Source: Robbsia sp. KACC 23696 (GTDB taxonomy: Bacteria > Pseudomonadota > Gammaproteobacteria > Burkholderiales > Burkholderiaceae). Taken from it: a DNA stretch of 64,000 nucleotides. Under the pieces are notes generated by a model that searched no databases, was not told the origin of the DNA, and worked only from the letters and a program-made list of their open reading frames with translations. The stretch covers positions 1,274,249 through 1,338,248 of the forward strand of contig NZ_CP156626.1 of assembly GCF_039852015.1 (NCBI RefSeq), read 5' to 3'. Of the stretch, positions 18,299-26,135 are shown in pieces (positions within the stretch are counted from its first letter, which is position 1; every line of letters begins with the position of its first letter). A program made the translations under genes and the position numbers.

Positions 18299-21145
18299 AT
18301 GAAACTTTTAATCGACTTACAGGCCTGTCAGACGCCCAGCAGCCGTACACGGGGCATTGGCCGGTACTCGATGGCGCTGGCCCTCGCCATGGCGGAACGC
18401 GCCCGCGGTCACGAGGTGCATCTTGGTCTGAACGGCAACTTCCCCGATTCGATTGCCGACATTCGTCAACGCTTTGCACAGTGGGTGCCGCCGTCGCGGG
18501 TGCATGTGTGGGAGTTGCCGCGTTTCGCCGGACATGTACCGCTGCCCGAGCGGGCTTGGCGGAGAATGGCGGCCGAAGCGCTCCGCCTGGCCTTGATCGA
18601 AGCGATCAAGCCTGACGCCGTGCACATTGCCAGCCTGATGGAAGGCTATGACTCGGATGCCGTGGCGAGTGTCGACCCGACTTCGCCGGTGATGACGGCA
18701 GTGACGCTATACGATCTGATTCCGCTGCAACATGCCAAGATGTATTTGGCACATGCGCAGGTCGACGACTGGTATCGCAGAAAGATATCGGAGTTGGCGA
18801 AGGCAGATCTGCAACTCGCTATTTCCGAATCGTCGCGGCAGGAAGCCATCTCTTTGCTAGGTGCACCTGCCGACATCGTCGAGAACGTGCTGTGTGATGC
18901 TGATGCACCGTTCCGCAAGCTTGATGCGGCCGATGGCAGTCGAAGCGCGGCACGGTCGAAATTTGCGCTGACGCGGCCGTTTGTGATGTATACCGGTGGC
19001 ATCGATTTCCGCAAGAATATCGAGGGCCTTATCACGGCGTTCGCCGAATTGCCGGGGTCGATCCGTGCTGCGCATCAACTTGCGATCGTCTGTTCCGTTA
19101 AGCCGGACGAGCGCATAAAGCTGGAGTCATTGGCAAAAACGCTGGGCTTAGAGAGCGATGCGCTGGTGCTGACGGGCTTCGTGAGCGACCAGGAAATGAT
19201 CGCGTTGTACAACGAGTGCACGCTATTTGTTTTCCCGTCGTGGCATGAAGGTTTTGGTCTTCCGGCGCTTGAAGCCATGCGCTGCGGTGCGCCAGTGATT
19301 GGCTCGAATTGCACCAGTATTCCCGAGGTCATCGGTCGAGACGACGCGCAATTCGATCCTCACTCGACGACGTCGATCCGCGATTTGATCGCGAAAGCGT
19401 TGACCGACACGGCTTTCCTTGCTGATCTACGCGCATGGAGCACAACCCAGTCGAGTCGCTTCTCGTGGAAGATCAGTGCTGAAAAGGCGTGGGTGGCACT
19501 TGAGCGCACGCTAGCCGGTCATCTGCGTACGCGACCTGAACAGGGACACGGCGGACCGTCGAGCCGACCGCGCTTGGCGTATGTGTCGCCGATGCCGCCG
19601 TCCCGCAGCGGCATTGCCGACTACAGCGCTGGATTGCTATCCGCCCTGTCGAAGTACTATCAGATCGATGTCGTCTGCCCAGACCCGGACGTGTCCACGG
19701 TCGGCTTGCCCGAAGGCACGCGTGTTATCTCGGTCCCGCTCTTCGTCGAATATGCGCACGACTACGAGCGTGTGCTGTACCACTTCGGTAACTCCAGCTT
19801 CCACGGCCACATGCCTGCGCTGTTGTCGGTAATTCCCGGCACGGTCGTCCTGCATGACTTCTTCTTGAGTGGCTTGGCTTGGCACATGCAGTTGACCGCG
19901 CAGGAAGCGGATAAGTTTTCGCGTGAATTGTTGTACTCACATGGCGCGGCGGCGCTCGTTGCGCATTTGGAGCGTGGCGATCTAGAGGCGTCGATTTACC
20001 AGTACCCTAGTAATCGACGTACCTTGGATAATGCCGACGGCATCATCAGTCACTCTCGGCATAGCGGTGAGCTGGCCGAAGCGTGGTATGGCCCCGCGTA
20101 TGATAAACGGTGGGCGGTGGTGCCATTGGCGCGGCCCGATACGGGGATCGCTGCGCGAGAACAAGTTCGCCCTTCGTTGGGCGTAGGCGTTGATGATTTT
20201 GTCATCTGCTCATTTGGCTTCGTTGCGAATACCAAATTGTCGGACCGCATTTACGACGCATGGTGCTTGAGTGAGCCGGGTCGGAATCGGCAGTGCCATC
20301 TCGTCTTTGTTGGCCAGAACGATGCAGGCCCATTCGGCAAAGCCTTGGGCGAAAAGATCGCTGCGCGTACCGATATAAAGAATGTTCGTATCACCGGCTA
20401 CGCGTCAACCGAAGAATACCATCAATGGCTTGGTGCGGCGGATGCTGCGATCCAACTGCGGCGTCAATCGCGTGGTGAAACCTCTGCGGCAGTGCTGGAC
20501 GTGATGATGGCAGGCGTCCCGGTAGTGGTAAACGCGCATGGAAGCTTGGCCGAGCTGTCCACGGAGGCCGTTACGATGCTGCCGGATGACGTCGATGTGC
20601 CGCGCCTGCGCGAGATGTTCAACACGTTGTGGCGTGAGCGGGAGCAATTGCCGGCGCGTGGTCGGGCGTCGCGTGACTATGCGCTTGCCCATCATTCGAC
20701 CGAGCAAGCGGCGCGGCTGTATTGGCAGGCGATCGAACGGTTCCACCGCGCGCGTCGACACCGAGATATCGCGCCCGCAGGCGCTGCCGTCACGCGGCTT
20801 GGGCTGGCAGTGCATCCGTCCGATGGCATGGCCGTGGGCGAGATGATCCGCGACCAGCTTGCGCCGGCCGATTCCCTGACGCGTGTATTGCTCGACACTA
20901 CGGCTTGGCATGGCAAGACGTTGGACGCTGTCGCCAAAGCCCATTTGAAAGCGTTGCTCCGCGATTATTCTGTGTCGACGTTCGTGATGCCGTTTTATCG
21001 CGACGAGAACGACGTGGCGCGCTATGCGGTTAGCTTGCTGCTGGATGTGCTGGGCCAAACCTGGCAGCATGGTCCGTACGAGCGCTGTATTACGTTGGAC
21101 GAAAGAGATACCGTGATCGTGGTGCCTCTCGCGGCGAAATCCTGA
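18299..21145 (+). CDS. Large glycosyltransferase with two GT4 domains (WbdA-like, 948 aa)
   Basis: Cytoplasmic glycosyltransferase with two GT-B (GT4) modules. Module 1 (about 1-410) starts MKLLIDLQACQTPSSRTRGI and carries FVFPSWHEGFGLPALEAM with the EX7E donor-site pair plus GAPVIGSNCTSIPEVIG. Module 2 (about 424-820) starts RLAYVSPMPPSRSGIADYSA and has RGETSAAVLDVMMAGVPVVV in the equivalent place, with Asp in place of the second Glu. About 120 residues follow without a GT4 match (LAVHPSDGMAVGEMIRDQL to the end). Two-domain GT4 enzymes such as E. coli WbdA polymerise mannose or rhamnose homopolymers by alternating linkages. With rmd and gmd beside it, GDP-D-rhamnose is the likely donor. The donor and linkages cannot be read from sequence. 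Confidence 0.9.
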   Translation: MKLLIDLQACQTPSSRTRGIGRYSMALALAMAERARGHEVHLGLNGNFPDSIADIRQRFAQWVPPSRVHVWELPRFAGHVPLPERAWRRMAAEALRLALIEAIKPDAVHIASLMEGYDSDAVASVDPTSPVMTAVTLYDLIPLQHAKMYLAHAQVDDWYRRKISELAKADLQLAISESSRQEAISLLGAPADIVENVLCDADAPFRKLDAADGSRSAARSKFALTRPFVMYTGGIDFRKNIEGLITAFAELPGSIRAAHQLAIVCSVKPDERIKLESLAKTLGLESDALVLTGFVSDQEMIALYNECTLFVFPSWHEGFGLPALEAMRCGAPVIGSNCTSIPEVIGRDDAQFDPHSTTSIRDLIAKALTDTAFLADLRAWSTTQSSRFSWKISAEKAWVALERTLAGHLRTRPEQGHGGPSSRPRLAYVSPMPPSRSGIADYSAGLLSALSKYYQIDVVCPDPDVSTVGLPEGTRVISVPLFVEYAHDYERVLYHFGNSSFHGHMPALLSVIPGTVVLHDFFLSGLAWHMQLTAQEADKFSRELLYSHGAAALVAHLERGDLEASIYQYPSNRRTLDNADGIISHSRHSGELAEAWYGPAYDKRWAVVPLARPDTGIAAREQVRPSLGVGVDDFVICSFGFVANTKLSDRIYDAWCLSEPGRNRQCHLVFVGQNDAGPFGKALGEKIAARTDIKNVRITGYASTEEYHQWLGAADAAIQLRRQSRGETSAAVLDVMMAGVPVVVNAHGSLAELSTEAVTMLPDDVDVPRLREMFNTLWREREQLPARGRASRDYALAHHSTEQAARLYWQAIERFHRARRHRDIAPAGAAVTRLGLAVHPSDGMAVGEMIRDQLAPADSLTRVLLDTTAWHGKTLDAVAKAHLKALLRDYSVSTFVMPFYRDENDVARYAVSLLLDVLGQTWQHGPYERCITLDERDTVIVVPLAAKS

Positions 21146-21267
21146 CAATATCGCGCACGACTGCCACTCGCTGGGGCATTTTGACGCCGTCGTATTTTGT
21201 CGCGATGCGCAGGCGAGATTCTGCAGGACAAACATTTTCTTCACGCCCATTCTGCGGAGGAATGCCG

Positions 21268-22899
21268 ATGCGTATTACGCCAAAGCTGCTGCCTGTCGTT
21301 GCATTTGCTGCACTTGCCGCTGCGTTCGCATTACTTTGCTATAAGTTGCATTTAGATAGTGACCGGATCTTTTTCGACGATCTATTTACTAGCCTAAGTC
21401 ACGGGGCCCGCTGGCGCGACTGGAAGATGCCGCCAGCGCCTGGCTATGTTCCAGACCTGCTTTTTTACTGGATGGCGACTTGGTTTGTGCATGGTGCAGC
21501 TGCAAGGCTTTTTGTCGTATCAGTTGCTCAAGGTCTCGTGTGTGCGTTAGCAGCGATATGGTTAGGAAGAACGTTACTCCGTAGGTGTTCTTCGACGTTT
21601 TATGCGGCTATTCTGCTGGCGCTTGCACTAGCCGTTGTCAACTCAGCACGGGCCGGAATGTGGCTTTTTCTAAACTCAAACAATGTTCACGTGAGTGTGA
21701 GTTTGTTTGGCTTGGTAACTGCTGCGCTGCTAATTTCACGGGTTAGTTCAAAGCCGGTCGTTATCGGCGTCTTGCTTGCCATAGTGGGAGCGGTCGCAAC
21801 ACTTTCCAGCGCCTTGTATACGATTGCCGTTGCCGTGCCTGTCCTGTTTGCGCTGGGTTGTAGTCTCGCATTTAAGGCCGTTCGGCCATCGGCGATGTCG
21901 CGAAGGGGAATTACCATCTTCATGCTTGGTATCGTCGTCGGGCAAATTTTGGCGGCTCTTCTTCACCGTGTGATCACCTTTCACGATGCACTCAGTGGAC
22001 GCGTCCCGCTCTCATTTGCGGGCGCGCGCAACTCCCTCCATTGGCTTTTTACCGATTTGGGAGCGTTACTGACGCGAGGTAGTCAATTTGGGAAAGTGTT
22101 TGCTTTTATGATTGTGCTTTCTATGACTTATTCGTTCGTGCAAATACTGGTTTATGGTAAGGAAGAAACGTCAAATGTAACAATTGGAGCGAACATGCGA
22201 TGGTCGCTGTTGTTCGCGACGAGCAGCGTGTTTTTTACAGCAGCAGGCGCTGTGGCATCTGGCGGATTCGTCGATGCTTACTCGATGCGGTATTTTGCTT
22301 TTCCTTTTTCGATGTTTGTCGTCCTCGCGCTAGTGAGCTTGGACCAGGCGTGGAGGCCGCTGGTGTTGCAACGCGTGTACTGGATCTCGGCGGCTGTAGT
22401 CCTGACGCTTGCATTATCTAGTGCCGGGGTTATGCGAGCGCAGGCGCGCTATGCCTCCTTGAGCGACTCTCTCCGATATGGGTCTGGGGTCCCAGTAGAA
22501 CAAGTTGCGATTGACTGTATCAAGGAGCTGGATGCAAGCGGGGCAGGATTGCGCGACGGAATTGGCGGATATTGGTTCGCCCGTTCGATTCAGTACGTTT
22601 TGCCAACTCATCATATGCTTCAGATCGATGACACCTTGCATCCGTTTTTCTGGATGATGAACGCAGGTACGTTCAATAACCCCAGTCTCTTCCCACGGTT
22701 CTATAACTTCGCGATTGTCAAAGCGTCTGAGGATTCGACCGCAGCAACGATTTCTACGTCGCGGCTGCCCGTCGAGGGCAGGTCGATTCATCAATGTCGG
22801 TCTGGCGGTCTCGCGATTTGGTATTACCGTGACGACACGCTGCAGAAACTAATGACGGCGAATAATGCTTGGTACGTTGCTAGCCCGTTTTATCACTAA
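21268..22899 (+). CDS. Polytopic membrane protein, GT-C-like, unassigned
   Basis: Inner-membrane protein of 543 residues with about ten hydrophobic segments (for example LLPVVAFAALAAAFALLCYK, YAAILLALALAVV, ISAAVVLTLALSSAGV). The first periplasmic loop has DSDRIFFDDLFTSLSHG, again an acidic pair as in GT-C transferases, and the C-terminal 130 residues are extracytoplasmic. GGAGG at 21256-21260 selects the ATG at 21268 rather than the one six bases earlier. Base composition is visibly lower in GC than in the genes to its left, grading into the AT-rich acyltransferase to its right. No named family recognised; a role in glycan modification is inferred from location only. Confidence 0.55.
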   Translation: MRITPKLLPVVAFAALAAAFALLCYKLHLDSDRIFFDDLFTSLSHGARWRDWKMPPAPGYVPDLLFYWMATWFVHGAAARLFVVSVAQGLVCALAAIWLGRTLLRRCSSTFYAAILLALALAVVNSARAGMWLFLNSNNVHVSVSLFGLVTAALLISRVSSKPVVIGVLLAIVGAVATLSSALYTIAVAVPVLFALGCSLAFKAVRPSAMSRRGITIFMLGIVVGQILAALLHRVITFHDALSGRVPLSFAGARNSLHWLFTDLGALLTRGSQFGKVFAFMIVLSMTYSFVQILVYGKEETSNVTIGANMRWSLLFATSSVFFTAAGAVASGGFVDAYSMRYFAFPFSMFVVLALVSLDQAWRPLVLQRVYWISAAVVLTLALSSAGVMRAQARYASLSDSLRYGSGVPVEQVAIDCIKELDASGAGLRDGIGGYWFARSIQYVLPTHHMLQIDDTLHPFFWMMNAGTFNNPSLFPRFYNFAIVKASEDSTAATISTSRLPVEGRSIHQCRSGGLAIWYYRDDTLQKLMTANNAWYVASPFYH

Positions 22900-23031
22900 C
22901 GGCGTAGTGACCTAAACAGTCGCTTAGCGTCGGAGAGGCCGTAAGTGCGTTCCATCGATCGTACTCGGAGCGCTAGTTGCGTACCGCTCGCGAACGGTCT
23001 CGTTTAGGAAACTGAGTCGAATTTAGATTAC

Positions 23032-24024
23032 TTAAGAAGTGCCCACGGGAGTCGCGGTGGCATTCGGTTGGTATCGAATTCGTCTTCTGTATTGAATCAC
23101 GGGCCTTTCTATGAACCAAAACGTAATAAGGGCAAGCGCGATCGAGAGTGCGATAAGTGCTGAAACGCGGAGAAATCCATGCGGTTCGATACCAAACGCT
23201 CGAAACGACCATATCAAGAAGAAATGGTTGAGAAATACGCCGTAGCTAAGATTTCCAAGCATGAAATCGATTTTTCCGAGCTTCATTTTGGTGAGCCATG
23301 CCACTATTGGCAAGCCGACGATTATTCCAACAAGTACATCGTGAACGGCCGGCGATATTTTCGAACCTGCATGATAAGTTAAAGATAAAAAGAATCCTAT
23401 GGAGAGTACGTACGATACGGCTAATAGTATTGTTCGAATAAAGTTTTGGCGCTTATAGAAAAAGCTCCCAATTAAAAACATAAAAAGTGTTCCGGGCAAT
23501 AGTCGATAGCCAAAAAAATCCGGATTGATAACATTAAAACATGCCAAAACAAAAATGCCTACGGATATTATAAATGCAAGAAGTTCAAGTTGAAATATCA
23601 ATAGGACCGGAATCGAAATATAGAAACACGCCTCAAGCCCGAGGGACCAAGCCTGCGGCATCAATAATGCGTCTCCAAAGCCGAGCATGTAGAAGTTAAG
23701 CGGCAGCATTGCGTAGTTAAGTACGGCTTTACCCATCGTTATCCCGGATAGGAATGGTGACTCAGGTTTAACCAGCAATATGAGTACAGTGGTGGCCAGC
23801 ATGTAGAAGATAAACTGAGGGAAGAGCCGCATTACTCTATCGACGTAAAACGCGTAGATTCGTGTCGGCGCGTTATAGTTCCGTTGAATAAGGGCTGTCA
23901 TGGAAAACCCGCTAATCATAAAAAACGAAACGACGGCCGATATCCCTTGGTTGTGACCAAGTATCACAATGCCTAAGTGCGACAGGAGCACCATAATTGC
24001 GAGAAGTAGTCTGTATATACCCAT
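23032..24024 (-). CDS. Acyltransferase family 3 (OafA/NodX-type membrane acyltransferase), AT-rich
   Basis: Integral-membrane acyltransferase that typically O-acetylates surface polysaccharide. At 330 residues and about ten membrane segments it fits the family. Signatures are YRLLLAIMVLLSHLGIV with the conserved His in the first segment, FMISGFSMTALIQRNY, YVDRVMRLFPQFIFYML, LMPQAWSLGLEACFYIS and, near the end, YGVFLNHFFLIWSF. Its DNA is far more AT-rich than the window average, with runs such as AATTAAAAACATAAAAAG. It is on the minus strand between plus-strand genes, which supports recent acquisition as a cassette. The acyl group and acceptor are unknown. Confidence 0.9.
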   Translation of the reverse strand: MGIYRLLLAIMVLLSHLGIVILGHNQGISAVVSFFMISGFSMTALIQRNYNAPTRIYAFYVDRVMRLFPQFIFYMLATTVLILLVKPESPFLSGITMGKAVLNYAMLPLNFYMLGFGDALLMPQAWSLGLEACFYISIPVLLIFQLELLAFIISVGIFVLACFNVINPDFFGYRLLPGTLFMFLIGSFFYKRQNFIRTILLAVSYVLSIGFFLSLTYHAGSKISPAVHDVLVGIIVGLPIVAWLTKMKLGKIDFMLGNLSYGVFLNHFFLIWSFRAFGIEPHGFLRVSALIALSIALALITFWFIERPVIQYRRRIRYQPNATATPVGTS

Positions 24025-24360
24025 ATTCGGCTTTATCGATTAATTACAATATCGCAGTTATATCAAAACAAGACTGCGAGGCGGAACGGAGTGATCTTGA
24101 TTTAATCGCAAGATTTGGTTATCAAAACAATCTCCCGTATTTTACAAAAAAATTTTTAATCAATAAAATTGCGGAGTGCCCGTTGAAAACGAGCCTTTCA
24201 TCTATCCCGTGGATGATCCACCCGTTTTATTACGATAAATAGACGTTCTAGCTCTCGCTATCGACATTACAGACATCGACCGTTCTAGGTATTCCTTGTA
24301 ACCCACGGCCAATCCGAGTGGAAGGTTTTAGCTCGGAATGACAGATTGGCTGTTACCAGT
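24025..24360. other. AT-rich intergenic region between the acyltransferase and the aldolase gene
   Basis: 336 bases, AT-rich in the left two thirds (to about 24.25 kb) and returning to normal composition by about 24.3 kb. An 81-codon open frame on the plus strand (23997-24242) has no signature, overlaps the acyltransferase start and is probably chance. No inverted repeats or insertion-sequence ends recognised. It holds the acyltransferase promoter and the 3' end of the long minus-strand operon. Confidence 0.5.
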
Positions 24361-25389
24361 TCACTTATTCAACGACTGCCGGTACCGTTCGGCATCCCAG
24401 TTAAGCAACTCGCTAACGTCGACATCGCTGAGCGTGTGAATGGGGTCGTCATCCTGTTGACGTGACATCACATCGTAATAGCATTGCAACTGTACGACTT
24501 TAGCGATGTTGAAGGTGTCCGTTGCGAAGATTCCGTCGTTTTTGACGAAGATCAGTTCAGGCAAAGCCGTCTGACCGGCAAGCGCCTGACCGGCTACGTC
24601 TCCATTATGGAAAACCACCGGTGCCGCCCCCAAAAAGACGACGTGATCCGGGAACAGTGCCCAGTCACGTTGCAGGCGTGCGAAGCGTGCATCATCGAAT
24701 GCCAACAGTTGAATGGTGTTGTTATCGATACGATGGTAAGCCGGATGCGCAAAGTGCGAATCCCGCGATTTAGTGTCGCCAATAGGAATGCCGCTTACCG
24801 GCACAGCCGTCCATTCGGCGATGTCACGTAAGCGTTTCTCCAATGCCAGCACGGATTCGGCACCAATGACGATGCCATGGTTTTCAAGCAAGACGATATC
24901 GACATTAGGGTCTAGCCGCAGCGCATCTGACACGCCTTGCGCCAGCGCTGCTCCCGGCTTCCGGTAGGGCACGGATTGCCACGTCAGCCGACCATTGAGT
25001 GCCTTCGATAAGGACGCGACCCCGCCGTCACGCACCAAGTGCGCCAGCGGCTCTACCGCATGCAGATGCGCCACATAGCGGTGTGGCATCAACGCGTGCA
25101 GCAGGGTTTCGATCGACGGTTTCAGCGTCGATTCTCCGACTACCTCAGGCGTAATCGCAAAATCGCCCGCCGCCACGGCTTCACGCAGCGGCGTCAACGC
25201 GACCGGGACAAAAATGTCGGTGTCGGCTGCATGCGCGAGCCAACGCCCCGATGCCTTCACCCACATCGTCGTCTCGTCTTTCCAGGACACATTGCCGCCG
25301 GCACCTTGTACCAAGAGCGGATCCTCTCCAATCCGACGACAGAAATCGTTGACCGTATCGCGCTGCAGATTAGCGTCGGATGTCATCAT
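24361..25389 (-). CDS. Class II aldolase/adducin-family protein
   Basis: Zinc-dependent class II aldolase fold (fuculose-phosphate aldolase / ribulose-phosphate epimerase family), 342 residues. The phosphate-binding start is LVQGAGGNVSWKDE (about 18-31), followed by MWVKASGRWL. The catalytic Glu lies in LKPSIETLLHALMPH, the zinc ligands in VAHLHAVEPLAHL (HxH) and the third in VLLENHGIVIGAE. About 110 C-terminal residues beyond the core (from SHFAHPAYHRIDN) are extra compared with the 215-residue FucA. Start is the ATG at 25389 in an ATGA overlap with the HAD gene. As the last gene of a coupled seven-gene run with a kinase, phosphatase and nucleotidyltransferase, it probably makes or cleaves a short phosphorylated polyol/keto compound for the surface glycan. 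The substrate is unknown. Confidence 0.85.
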   Translation of the reverse strand: MMTSDANLQRDTVNDFCRRIGEDPLLVQGAGGNVSWKDETTMWVKASGRWLAHAADTDIFVPVALTPLREAVAAGDFAITPEVVGESTLKPSIETLLHALMPHRYVAHLHAVEPLAHLVRDGGVASLSKALNGRLTWQSVPYRKPGAALAQGVSDALRLDPNVDIVLLENHGIVIGAESVLALEKRLRDIAEWTAVPVSGIPIGDTKSRDSHFAHPAYHRIDNNTIQLLAFDDARFARLQRDWALFPDHVVFLGAAPVVFHNGDVAGQALAGQTALPELIFVKNDGIFATDTFNIAKVVQLQCYYDVMSRQQDDDPIHTLSDVDVSELLNWDAERYRQSLNK

Positions 25390-26135
25390 GCACCTCGGTT
25401 CCATTGCGCAATAAAGGTCCGCAGTTCCGAAAAATGTCGGAACGTAGCGTCGGCGCGATCTTCGCCTTCGGCTGCGACGACGCCGTCGTGCAGCTTCTGG
25501 ATCGTGACCGCATTGATTTCCTTGCGCGCACCCTGAATGTCGTTCACGGGGTTGTCGCCGATCATCCAGATGCAATCGCCCTTTGGTTGCAGCTTCTCCA
25601 GCGCCATCTTAAACGGTGCGGCGTGCGGCTTGTCGTAGGCGACTTCTTCGCTGGTCACGATGTAGTCGAAGTAATGGTCCAGACCGAAGTAGACGATCTT
25701 TCGGAACTGGATCTGCGCGGTGAGGTCCGTGACGATTGCCGTGGGAATCCCCATGAGCCGCAAGTCGTCGAGTAGTGTCTTGACGTCTTCGAACAGCGTG
25801 GCATTGCTTAAAAACGTACGCCAGTAGGTCTGCTCGAAATCGAGCGCCAACAGTACCTGAGAACCAAGCCCCATCAGCTCGAGCATGCGCTGCATATACA
25901 GCAATCGGCTGTGCGAGGAGGCCGTATGCTTGAGTCGCGCTTTGACTTGACGTCGGGCTTCATCGAACGCTTTCTCAAACACGGCAGCAGAGATCGACAG
26001 CTGGGATGTCACCTTCTCACGGACCGCAGCCATCGCCGCAGCATGCGCCGGATCGTAGTGATAGAGCGTATTGTCCGTATCGAAGAGAATGGCGTCCGGA
26101 CGACGGTCGAAGCGATTGGGCGCGAGGACTTTCAT
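25386..26135 (-). CDS. HAD-superfamily phosphatase
   Basis: Haloacid-dehalogenase-type hydrolase of 249 residues with a helical cap. Motif I is ILFDTDNTLYHYD (nucleophile Asp and acid Asp, about 16-28), motif II IPTAIVTDLTAQ, motif III Lys in VAYDKPHAAPF, motif IV WMIGDNPVNDIQGA. All catalytic residues are present, so phosphatase activity is likely. Its start overlaps the stop of the kinase-fusion gene and its stop overlaps the aldolase start (ATGA in both cases), implying translational coupling and a shared pathway. A plausible role is to remove a phosphate after the aldol step or before nucleotidyl activation. The substrate is inferred only from context. Confidence 0.9.
   Translation of the reverse strand: MKVLAPNRFDRRPDAILFDTDNTLYHYDPAHAAAMAAVREKVTSQLSISAAVFEKAFDEARRQVKARLKHTASSHSRLLYMQRMLELMGLGSQVLLALDFEQTYWRTFLSNATLFEDVKTLLDDLRLMGIPTAIVTDLTAQIQFRKIVYFGLDHYFDYIVTSEEVAYDKPHAAPFKMALEKLQPKGDCIWMIGDNPVNDIQGARKEINAVTIQKLHDGVVAAEGEDRADATFRHFSELRTFIAQWNRGA

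Noticed and set aside
23997-24242. Small 81-codon frame in the AT-rich gap
   Set aside because: No ribosome-binding site, no family feature, and it overlaps the acyltransferase start.
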